From positions 1,467,689 through 1,495,984 of the forward strand of contig NW_019091401.1 of NCBI RefSeq assembly GCF_001949145.1: a stretch of DNA of 28,296 nt, given 5' to 3'. This document shows positions 10,909 through 22,900 of the stretch, piece by piece. The notes beneath the pieces are model-generated. The model worked only from the letters and a program-made list of their open reading frames with translations. It did no database searches and had not been told where the DNA came from. The position numbers were made by a program, and so were the translations under genes. Each line of letters begins with the position of its first letter. The first letter of the stretch is position 1. The stretch is from Acanthaster planci. Taxonomy: Eukaryota > Echinodermata > Asteroidea > Valvatida > Acanthasteridae.

Positions 10909-13900
10909 CTGAGAAAGTTAAAACAAGACAAGAGAGTAGCTAGATTACTTACTGCACAGCTCAAGAAATGTGTCCCCATATTTTGGACAAGTGGGCTACA
11001 GATGAGGAGAATGTGGCTGATGATGTTAATGGTTAAAAAAGACCTGGTTTTGAACATTAATTACCTTAATGAAATTTGAGAAATCTGCACAGAAGATAAG
11101 GTCCTTCATGTTAATTTGCCCAAGGTCTCATAGAGGTAATTAACTTGATGCAATAGCTCCTGGGTCAACAATTTCCCTCCACCAAGATCACCCACAAATA
11201 GGTGATAAATGTGCATATAGCTGAGTATTTGCTAGTTATTTTCAAGCAGTATTATTATGATTATAAATGTTATTTAAATACTAATAGAAATTATTAGCCT
11301 TTTGGCACTTTTGATACCCAAAACAGCCCCTGTTTTTCCCTTGTTATTCAGTGATTTTCCTCTACCAGTCCACTATGGTACTTTCTGGTGGACTTCAGAC
11401 TTGGTCCAAATAAGACCATCTGCCAAGGATGGTCCTAGAAGAATCTCGTCAAATTTCATTGTTTTATATATATGTGCAATCTTCTTTTTATTTTTTGAGC
11501 AAACTCAATAACATAGCGAAGCTTTTATAACTAATTGTGACAGTGTAACTCCCATCTCACATCCTAGAGTCTATATGTTTTCATGTTTCGGGCTAAAAAA
11601 AGCGGCTCTGTAATTGTTTCATTACAATCATAATCGCTAATTAACTTGTTTTACTGTGCATATGTGGAAAAATAGGCTAAAATGACTCTAAAAGTGTGCA
11701 AACAACTTACATCCCAACAGCTTAAGTTTTGCCCCACATTTAGTATAAGTTTAGCTTCTTGCTCAAATGCTGAGTATATCATGTTACATGTGAAGTGCTA
11801 TGTAAAGTTTGAAACTGATCAAGTTAAAAATTGTGATGGCAACATCCATCGATCATTACTGTAAAAAAGGTGGCCCTTTTCAGCTCAAGTTTGATTTCCA
11901 CTGAATTTCTACTTAAATCTCAAATTTTGTGACTTATTTCCCTATGAATATCTGTAAGTTATTTGATGATGAACACACTGGGAAATAGGCCAAAAAGTTT
12001 TGTCTTCAGGCAAACTTGAATTCTCAATCTGATTGGTCGATCCTTGACAACAGTGTGATATACAACTGTATTGCATGGTTTATATCAAACGCGGTGTAAT
12101 GCACTGTTCTAACTCAACACATTGTGCTATTTAGTAAAAGCAAAATGCACAACTGGAAAAATTATTTTAAATTTAAAGGTAGCACATTTGCATGCATAGG
12201 CCCTTATAACATCTTTACTGCATGTCAAATTGTGTTTGAAGATAATTGGTTATCACACTCATGCTCGTGATGTAGTGTGTCTTTGTCCCGGGTGCCATTC
12301 AGCCTTCAGCATCGTGGCATATGGAACACAGACGCACTACATTATTCCATGTTCCACTCACACTCGTGTGATAACTAATAAAATCAGATTAAAGACGAGT
12401 TGAAAATGTTAAAATGAATGTAGCAAGCTCTTAAGAAACTGCATGAGGCTTGGCAGGAGGCCATGATGTTTTGAATTTTTGGTGGGTTATAAGTAAATGA
12501 TTTTCAAAAGAGAGATACTGCCCATTTCCCCAAATGCTATTTGGGTCATTTTGTGAGGTTGGGGTACAGTTTTTGACGGTGTCCTTGTTACATGGGTAAC
12601 TTTTACCACCTGTCATGACCTATAGAATAGGTCATTTACTCTGTAAAAATAACGCACACCTCTGTATTCAGCCTAGCAAGATGTATAATTTGGAATCCAC
12701 ATATAGGGAAATAGCTGTTCATTTTTGCAGAACCCACGTAACAATGGACACCGTCACAAATTGTGCCCCAACCTCATGGAATGAGCCAATTCAAACATAA
12801 CAGGGCAAGCATATTTGAAGAAAATGAACAATTCAAAATTGAATGCAAGTTTTGCTAAATTTTTGAAATGACGTATGCCTAGTTTTGCAAGACCATGATG
12901 TCTTTTAGTAGTTAGTATGAGGTTAACCTGTGTTAGTGGAGAAAAAAGATTCCAAATACTGGTGCAGCAGTGTGGATGACATGGTTTTCTGGGTGTGAGT
13001 GTGCAAAACTGCAATGCTCACTGGGCTTGACATTTTTAAGCACCAATGTTGGCATAGTTAGCAAGAGATGTAAATTTCACAACAGAGGAAAAACGATGTG
13101 TAGGTCTTATTCTCTGAAAAACAATGGAACAAACCACTCAGATTGACAGCTGGTTTTTATTTATGCAGTGGGAAAAAAATTTAACAGTCCTCCTAAACAC
13201 TTGCCTAAGGGACTCAGAATCCACACGATGGAGGTACTTGTCACGTCTAGCAAAGAAAAATATTCATGAAGGAAGGGGAAAACAAAGTATAAAAAAACAA
13301 ACAGTTGATGACAGAAATGGCGTAGAAATTGTAAGTGGGATGGATTTTCCCACTCTCAAAAAGAAACAAAACCAAACGTGTTTGGCAATATGCTTAATAC
13401 CTTTAACCAGCAAAACCCTGCAAATAAAACCTTTAATTTCATCAATGAAATGGCAACAATTCAGCCAATTTTGACCCAGATCCATTAATTGTGCCTGAAC
13501 AGAAAGATCCTTAACAGGCCAATACACTTTATTCATACCAAAGTGTGCACGCACGCAAAGTGTGACTTCATTCATGCATAGACCAGTTAAGGTGTGACCT
13601 TACATGCCAGTTCTAACCAACTGAATAAACAGACAGCAAATTAAGGACTGAAATCAATTACAAGTTCAAAACTATGCACACAATACACAAAATAAGAAGC
13701 AGAAATAGCACTTACAACATACATTAACTTGCACAGTAGTTGAAGACTTCATGCAGTGCTCATTATTAAAAGGGCAAATTTGACAAACTGACAGAAAGAG
13801 TTTCAAATCTTTCCTAGCATTAGAAAAAATTCAAGCAGTTTGTTAAGGAATGAATTAATACATATACTGACTATCACTCTGTTATTGAGCTCTCATTTGT

Positions 13901-16900
13901 GTGGCAGTGTAGTTTTTTCTTTCAGGCCATGACACCTGCTGCTGTTAATATCAACGTCATTAGTATATAAGCGTAGGTTATTCATGACAACTGTTGTAGA
14001 GACAAAGCAAGACTGGTATCTCACCTGGGCCTGCAGTTGTTATAGACAACGGCAACCACCACAATGAGGAAGATGACTAAAAGTACAACACCAACAATGA
14101 TGGCAATCCAATAAGGCTGGAGCTGGACACCACCAAAAGTCCCTGAGGATTCATCCCCAGCTGCAAATTTACATCAGAAAAAATAATATTAGATTGAGAA
14201 TACAGGTACAAACACACTCTGTCTGGAGAGTGGATTGCATTTTCAAGATACCTGGAGCATCTAACCATCAGCTTCTGGCTAATTTAGGGGGAGGAGAGGA
14301 GGAAACAGTCAACAAAAGAACTAGCCCAATCATTTCCCAACACCTGATTTTCAAAGGGCTCCATAGATGAACATTTCTTTGACATATTTTTGTTAATCCA
14401 TCCTTTTGGGGTTAAAGTGTATTAAAAAGTCCACTTTTTGAAACATTTGAAATCGTAAATGCTTTCTGGAAACTAAGGTCAGTATTGCTGAGATGTTAAT
14501 CACAAAAGACACTGTTCACTTTAGATGTTTTCTGTTCGACTTGTGATCCCAAAAACACTGAAAACATCTGACTGAAAACATCCTGAGAAAAATTGCTCAT
14601 TGGCTTAATGCCATTAACTTAAACAATAATCAACAAGAAAAGAGCACTGGCGACAGCAAAATACGAAAAATTGTGCATAAATCATTGCAACGTGCAACAT
14701 AATGCAACATTGCTGTTTTTCTCCCAGGGGTGACATCCAAATTTTGCTCATGATACAGAAATTGTATAAAAACCAAAAAATATCAAAATACTATTTAAAA
14801 AGCGAAACTAAAACTGACAACTGCTCCCCTTCAAACTTGGTTGCCTTATGAAAGCCATCATTAATGTATTCATTACAAATCGTAATGGTTTGTGACAGGG
14901 TTTGAGTTTGTAGAGTCCATAGAGAGCCATATACTTCCTCACCCTGGAAATGATTAAACATTGTACCAACATTACATCTCAATTTTGTTGAACACATCCA
15001 AAATTGAGCAAAATAATAGGAGAAAAACTCGGACTTGGCCTAGACATACAAAGTGTAGAATTAGGAATGGACCATATCTCTCTCACAGCTTTTTAAGAGT
15101 AAAACCCAAGTTTCTGGGGTTTTTTTTCCATATCCTCCCTGACCTTGCTCCTACCCCAATTCTGTAGCACCTCAGTAAACTTACTTTCACAGTTCTTGCC
15201 ACTGAATATTCCTATACAGTTGCATGTGTAAGTGGTCACAGCGTTGACACAGACACCCCCATTCAGACATGGGTTGCTCTTACAAGGGTCAAATACTGAA
15301 AGCAGGCAAAAAATCACATTTGATCACGGGTGTTAAAAGGAAAGTGAGGCATTAATTGTGGCTATGCACGCATTTCCCTAGGCCCTCTTCCCATGATGGA
15401 TAGGAACTTGGGAACCCTGGAACAATTTTACAAACACACCTGATTGCACACCCATAGAGTTTTATACATGCACTACAATGAAAAAATTGGGGCAACGGAG
15501 CCAGCACTGCACTGGTTCAGATTTAGGATAAGTTAACTTACACAGCTGGTTTTCAATTACTGCAGTGCTTAATATATGTAAACCAGAACTGAGATTGTTC
15601 AAAGTACTGATAGTTAACCACACAAGAACAACTAGATGAATAACTACATGTATCTTGTGCAACATCAAACAACAACCAGTGTTAAACAAGCAGTTCCTGA
15701 TTGAACTTGCTTTCATTAAGAAGTGTGCATGGGTGCTTTGAGAGAGTAAGGGAAAGGACATATCACATACACACACTGGTTCCAGCCCTGCAATATGGGA
15801 AGAGTACATGTGGTCAAGTAATACTTGAGACGACTACACACTGCGATATTAAAGAGACTGTTCATAGCAGTATCAGAATAAACTTTGTAATGGTCAAAGG
15901 AGTTATTTAATGATTCATCACAGTGGAGGAAAAGAACCTTACCTTCACAGTTCTTCCCAGAGTATTCTGGGCTACACTGACAGGTATACATGTTCTGTCC
16001 ATTAAAACATGTACCCCCATTACGACATGGGTTGCTCCTGCACTCATTAATATCTACCAAGTACAAAAATAAACAGATGCAACAGCTGAACAAAATGTAT
16101 ATGAGCTATCTCCCAGCTTGCAAGCATTAACTGACAACTGCATTCATGTTGGCTCTAACCAAGCTTGACTGGTTCCAGCTGTGCAATATGGTAAGAGTTT
16201 GTGTGATCAAGTTTCAACAGAATCTGCCTGTACCTTTTGTTTGAGCCAGTTGCACCCAGCTGCATTAGACTGTTCATAACAGTAACTGACTGCATTGTGT
16301 AATGGTTAAGGGAGTTATTTAATGATTCATCACAGTGGAGGAAAAGAAATTACCTTCACAGTTATTTCCAGAGTATTCTGGGATGCACTGACAGGTGTAC
16401 ATGTTCTGTCCATTAACACAAGTGCCTCCATTACGACATGGGTTACTCCTGCACTCATTAATATCTATCAAATAAAAAATAAACAAACAAATGCAACTTT
16501 TGAACAAACCACTTCAAATCTCCTTCAAAAGTCCTTACAAGTTCCTCAAGCTATCTCCCAACCTGCAACCATCAACTGCATGCATTTTACAGTTACCTTC
16601 CACCAAGCTCAACTGAGGACAGGACAAGCACCCACAGACTCAATGTTCAGGTTATGTGTTCTTGTAACGGCACCAATTTTTTACTGTAACTTCAAAACAT
16701 TAACAGGCATGTACTACGTCTGTATATATGGATACATTCAATAAACTACTTTTGCATTTGACAGCTTTAGGAAGCACAACGTACCTCCTATTGAAACCTT
16801 TTTCTGGGATAAAAAAAATTTGAATCCCTCCGACAGTTTGGTACCAAAACCCAGAGAAGTTGAAATGGAGCAATTCACTCTACGATGTATCCTAATATTT

Positions 16901-19900
16901 ATCCCCAAGATCTCTTTTTCTTGGCTTGTAGGATGGCAGCTACATGTACTGCAATCTAGAGATGGCAGATTTCAGATGAGTAAGGTTAAGCAAGAAATTG
17001 TTTAATGATCCCAGCATCCCATGTGTAGTGACAAGAAGGGCAGGTTGTTACAGAGAGAGCTATGTATGATTACTAAGCAACACAGTCACACAATGTAGTG
17101 TTACTATAAATCTCTTTCACTTGCAAGTGACCACAAAAGACAACAGCACAACTTTCAAACACTTCCTGCTGTTTACTAATCATATTGAGGAATTTCTACT
17201 GGAGACATATTGCATCGTAGTATCTCTTGAAGGATTTCCCTGGTTACCTGTATCACAGTTGACACCTGCGAGGCCATCTGGGCATGTGCACATGTAGGAA
17301 CCTGGTGTGTTTCGACAAACTTTGTTCGCATCGCAGGGATTCGTCAAACATTCATTGATGTCTGCAATCAGTTAAACAAGAATGGATGACTGAGAAACTG
17401 GTTTTGGCATGCTTCTTGTGTTTTTTTTAAATTCTTGAAATGAATTACAAAGGGAAACTCATCAGGCACATCTCTAATCAATATTAGAATTGAATAAAGA
17501 TACTGGCTAGAGAAGGGTTTGAACCTACAACCTCCAGAACACTGTATCAACGCTATACCAAATGAGCCATTCAGCCCATGTTGGCAGCCTTCTGACGGAT
17601 CAATGTCTTTGGCTGGAAGTCAGAAGCAATAGCCATCTGTTTTCTCCCCTCTGAATGGTCTCCAGTAACCATTTAACAGGACTGTTAGCAAGCATTGCTA
17701 GCATTGCTTATGTCATGACTATGAGCCTGATTACTGGTCATACAGCACAAAAACACTTCCAGATTCTGGCTGACACCTCTGAATAAAAATCCTGGACAAG
17801 TTATGTCACTGCTAGCATAAGAGCTGAGTCAGTACAAGACCAGCAAGGCGTTATTGAAGTATCTTTATTCAACCAAATATATGTAAATAATACCAATATT
17901 TGTAATAAAATCAATACAGGCATTTGTAAATATATGGAATGATTAGGAATGATATGGAATTTTTAAGTACAGGATTTTCTTTACCCCTCTGGTCACAGGA
18001 AGCTTGCAACAACCATCTGAGCATGCACACTACAGATCTCTTTTCACATTAAATGCCCACACACCACCCAACCTGACATGTAGATTGGCCTTCCACTCCT
18101 TGACCTGATTGTCTTGGTTTTGCAGGAATACTGCTTCTTAAACTCTCTATTTCTCTATTGTCTCCTCAACAAGTTTCTGTAAGCTTTGCAAATCACAGTG
18201 TCAATTAGTTTTAGTAAAAGCAATAACAAAGCTGGAAGTTGTAAAGTGTGACAGGATGATAAGACTGTCATCAGTACATTATGATGTGCTAGCTACCTTA
18301 CATTCTCCCATCATCATCATGCAATGCCTACCATTTTGACAAAAGACACCCTCGAAGCCATTTGGGCACAGGCAAATGTTGCTGCTTCCGCTGGTGACAC
18401 ATGTAGCCTGGTTCTCACATGTGTTGGTGATACAAGACACTGAAAGTTATCAAAGTGAGAATGGATGTAATGTCAGACAAAAATGTTTATTTGTTAATTT
18501 GGGAGGATGAGTTAGTTGTTAATATTTTACCAGGTTATGGTTAATATGAGAAATGGAATATTTGTGACTTGAAAGCGAAAGAAGCATTGAGCCCAAGTTG
18601 TTGCCCAAGAGTGAATGACTACAGCAATTAGCTCCATTCAACAAATTCTGGCCAAGATCCAATCAATGGCTTAAAAAATGCCACCAAAATGCTTTAAGAA
18701 GTGCACTTTTGGTCTCAAACTTTTATCCATTCCCATAGGTTCTTATTGACAATTATTATATATAATTATTGATATTTTATTATATTTCTAATAGGCTAAA
18801 CTTTCTAAGTCAGTGTGTGTATATTTAAAATGACCTCATATCAGAGGGGAAAAAAACAGCACACTCAGTCAGCGGTTTAGATAATGTGCATATTGGCATA
18901 TATATGCTTCCGATCCTACTTAGAAAATAGTCAATATATGCAGTACAAAACCTCGTGCAGAACGTAGAATACGCAGTGATTCCTACAGTAGGAAGAGTAC
19001 CATAAGTTTCTATTTTTTCATGCTTCAATAATTAGGCCGTACCCAACAGAGTAACAGTCATAGCGGATGCTACTGAAACCGATTGTTTATGTTAGTTTGC
19101 GTACAGCGTTTCCTGCCACTCTGTGCATAACCATGATAACTTTATTCAGAACCTCCCAAACCAAAAGTTTTGATCCACTAAACAAGGGCATTTTTTCAAG
19201 TGGCGTAACAGAGGCTTTCTGGTACATCTGCAACAAACCAGGTATTAGTTTTGGAAAATTTGAGTCTGAAACACCTTAGAAAGATTCAGGTTAGATCATG
19301 AGTGTGAGTTCATTTGACCGCCGAGCGATGAAGTGCACCATGATTTTCTGAATGGCCACCGTCGGGTGTGTGCACACTGCGGCCGGTCAACATGGCGTCT
19401 GCATGCAGTAGCCTCACACTTGCCACCATACACAGGCAGATACAAACTTGTGTGATTTGTCTAAGGTGTCATGAGTTCACGGTTATCATTAAGCACTGCT
19501 TTTTTACAGTGTTTTTTAAGAGAAATAACAAGTATTATTACATTACTAAGGCAAAAGGACTAACTTACATACTATTGGCAGTCAGTTCCCCACCTCTTAG
19601 GGAGTACAGTACTCTCCCTCTCATGAAGAAGAGTACAATACAACACAATACTAAGGGCAAAAGAGTACTGTACTCTACTGTAAGCGAGGAAGTGGGTATT
19701 GTACTCCTGGCTTGAAGAAAATTGTGACCGGCTCTAGAAAAATGGGTAATAAGTCGCCAGATTCAGGTTGTCAGTTTTTGATATGGCTGGATTGTGTACA
19801 TCAAAAGCTACAATTTGATTTATGAATGACCCCTGTAGTGCACTGCGTTCTGGAGATATTTAGACATTTGTATATCCACATTTTCGGATTCAATAAAAGC

Positions 19901-22900
19901 ACTTTTTGAGAAGAAGCTCAGAAAGTGTAGCGCTTGGAAACACAATGCTATGTAGGATTTCCTACTGAATGATCATTTTTTCATCTTTATTCATCAGTAT
20001 GCATGTTTGTAGTCACAAATTCTGAAAACATACATGTACATGTAAATGTTATATAAGCTAATAGAGGAAAAAACACAAAATCACATTTTTAAAGACATTT
20101 TGCCCTCTCCAAATAGAACAGGCCATAACATATTTTGGAATTGCGCGACTTATTACCCTTTTTTGCAGAGCGGGTCACAATTATCTAAACCCCTGCTGAG
20201 TGTACTTTGGCTATGTGAGAACTACCTGATTAGTCAGAAATTATATTACATTTTATACCTTTAAGTGATAAAACTATTTACACACAGCGAACATGGTAAC
20301 AATGCGGGTGGGGGGGCGCGCAAAGATCCAGCCACCCCAATATGGGTGGCATGGGACATGCTAATCAAATGGATCATCTAACATGCGCTGCACAGACCAG
20401 GTGAATGAATGTAGGGCAGGGCAAATAGGTAGTGATGGTGAGGATACTTTTTAGTGGCTGCACAATAGCCTGGTACAGCTTATCTAATAGTAAACTATAT
20501 GTTGTTAAAATTTAAAACTTATCTGACTCTGTGGCCATGCCTGAATATTATGGCTGCAGCTGGAAATACATGTACACCTATGAAAAGTCACTGGCTAACA
20601 ACTGAAGCCACTTTCCATAGATATGTGCATTACTCCTAGTTGCAGCCAGTTGATTTGGATATGGCTTTCATCGAAGAAAACAAGGCAATGCTGGGGTCAG
20701 ACTCAAAGTTAACTTACAATACTCGCAGTTCTGTCCTGTATACTGCTCAGGGCACATACAAGTGTAGGACGCGGGTGTATCTGAGCAGGTGGCACCATTC
20801 TGACAAGGAGCATTGAGAAGACACTCATTGACAGCCTGGCAGTAGGGGCCAGAGTACCCAGTCACACATTGACAAGACAAAGTCGTGGCACCCGTCTGGG
20901 TACAGGTACCCCCATTTTTGCAAGGGGCTTCTGCACAGATGTCGACTGTCAAAACACAAGATAATCAAATGGCCAAACACTAACATAAATCTTTTCCTGT
21001 GCTGCCCCAGCCAAGGTATTATTAGGATCTTTTGGGTAAGAAATTAATACAGAACAACACATAAAAAAACAAGAAGCCATACTTCATGACTAAAACTGGC
21101 GATCTGAAAATTTACCTTTTCCTGTCCTTGCTTCTTCGGAAAACATGTTCGGGTCTATGATTTTTATATTTTGAATGTATTTTTCCATAATGAAATTACA
21201 TCTTGAGCAATGCTCCCAAAAAGCGTGCAATTCAAACGGTTCAATCAACTTTTGGATGTTGTACAAGTGCAGAGTCTGACTACTGACTGAATAACACAGA
21301 CCATTCTTAGACTTGGACTAGTTAGACTTTCCAATGGTTCATATAATTATATACACAGCATGGTTTTACATTTAGCCAAGTTAGCCTAACACAAAAGCAA
21401 ATAGAACTCAGAGATTAATGATGAAAACACCTGACATCTCAGAAAAATCAAGAACAGTGTTGGTGTGTTAATAAAAATGGTGACAGGTTTGGTCTGGCAG
21501 TATGCACAGCAAAGGATGATGCTCTAAGGGAGTGTGAGCCCTGTGCTGGACCACAAACATTTTGAGAAGGTGAGGGGTCAACCACCGAAGGAGGACTAAG
21601 GGATGCAAATGAATGGAAGTCATATTTAACACTGGTAGAGAGGATGGGTGGAAAGGAGGATACAATAGGAGTGCAAATGAAATGCAAGCAGCGTGTAGGT
21701 ATGGCACAACAAGGGTGCAATTTAGATGCAGCAGGGGTGTAATTGAATGGCAATGGGTGTAACTGCTTTAAAATTCACTGGGTTGCAGTAATGAAACAAG
21801 GGAAGAACTGAAGGATAAGAGTGTATATCAAAGTGAGGGGAAAAGGAATGCAGTTAAGGGTGAGCAGACAAGGGACAGTAGGGCAGAAGGGAAATACCTG
21901 AAGGGCAACAGGGGAGCAGCTGAGGGGCAACAGGGGTGTATTATGAAGGGTGGTGATGAGTGCAATCCTGGTGGACACCATGAATACCTGGGATCTGGCA
22001 CTGGTCTCCCTCATGAGACAAGGGGCACTGGCATCGATAAGAGTTGGTCTGGAGGTCATCAATGCAGGTGCCTTGATTCTGGCAGGGATTGCTAGCACAA
22101 GGCACTGAGAGAGGTGGACAAACATGCCAGAGAACATCAAGACACATCAAGACACACAGACAGAATGCTTTCTCTCTCATTCAAATAAACAAGTGACATG
22201 CTGAGGCACTGTGCAAACCATAAGTCATGATACAAGATATGAATGCCATCTGATATTAAAAAAGTACTTCAATGACCTTATTCAAAAGTCAGCAATCTTG
22301 AGTCAGAAGTGAGGTGGTCCCATAAGGATTTCTACAAACTTAATATTTGTGGGAAAGAAGTTGATGAAATGGGGCAAATTATAGATCATCCTTGTGGACT
22401 GATGGGTAGTTCAAAGTTATGGATAAAATTTCATGCCACCTTGATTCTCCAAATGAAACATATTTCTCCAAAGAGAAGCCTAACTTGTAATTACAGCAAA
22501 ATTATCAGGCTCTTTCTATTCAGAAAATTAAAGTCCCCCGGTAGACTCAGAGAGTATAATCCAAATGGCCATTTCATGAGTAAAGTCAACAGCAAAACAG
22601 TCAGGATTTAAGGTTATTTCATACATCTGTTTCAAATATATACTTCAATCACAACATTTTGCCAAAAAATAGCTTTAGCCACATGGTTTAGGATTTGCCT
22701 TGAATTGGAGCCAGTGAACCCATCCGAAATTATAACTCAAGACTACAAAAGCCAAGTTCTCTGTTTTCAACACTATGACATCACGACCTTCTACTGGGCA
22801 TTTTCATGTGCCCGGGAAAGTTTATTGTAAAAACTTAAAACATCTATGCAAAGGGAAGACCAACACTGTACAAAGTGAACCTTTTTGGATCAGCTCTCCA

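Larger units (their letters stand above)
10909..14024 (-). other. Intron between transmembrane and tail exons
   Basis: This 3.1-kb intron has donor GTGAG at 14020-14024 and acceptor AG at 10909-10910. It contains the palindromic elements at 12249-12375 and 12535-12800. The open frames at 13124-13474 (plus) and 13264-13575 (minus) overlap each other and have no recognisable motif. No skipped coding exon was identified. Confidence 0.7.
15760..16610. repeat. Tandem duplication of an EGF exon with flanking introns
   Basis: Two units of about 390-445 bp lie head to tail. Matching landmarks are TGGTTCCAGC at 15777 and 16170, AGTTATTTAATGATTCATCA at 15901 and 16313, and GCTATCTCCCA at 16105 and 16550. 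Each unit holds one nearly identical EGF exon (15943-16053 and 16354-16464). The intron matches are still obvious by eye, so the duplication is comparatively recent. Confidence 0.9.
18440..20717 (-). other. Intron between EGF domains 6 and 7
   Basis: About 2.3 kb with a GTAAGT donor. It holds the MITE at 19722-20180, the palindrome at 19603-19675, an AT-rich palindromic patch at about 18750-18785, and one copy of the 115-bp repeat at 20549-20664. TTGACCGCCG and CGGCCGGTCAA at about 19314-19390 may be termini of another small element. No exon was identified. Confidence 0.65.

Noticed and set aside
13124-13474. 116-residue plus-strand open frame in the receptor intron
   Set aside because: A minus-strand open frame overlaps it and the translation is low in information. 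I could not recognise a transposon or gene product in it.
16322-16744. 140-residue plus-strand open frame
   Set aside because: It is antisense to the EGF domain 9 exon; the minus strand has clear EGF coding sequence and splice sites.
17505-17576. Functional tRNA gene
   Set aside because: The anticodon stem pairs poorly and the sequence is followed by a body, an A tail and target duplications, which fits a SINE.
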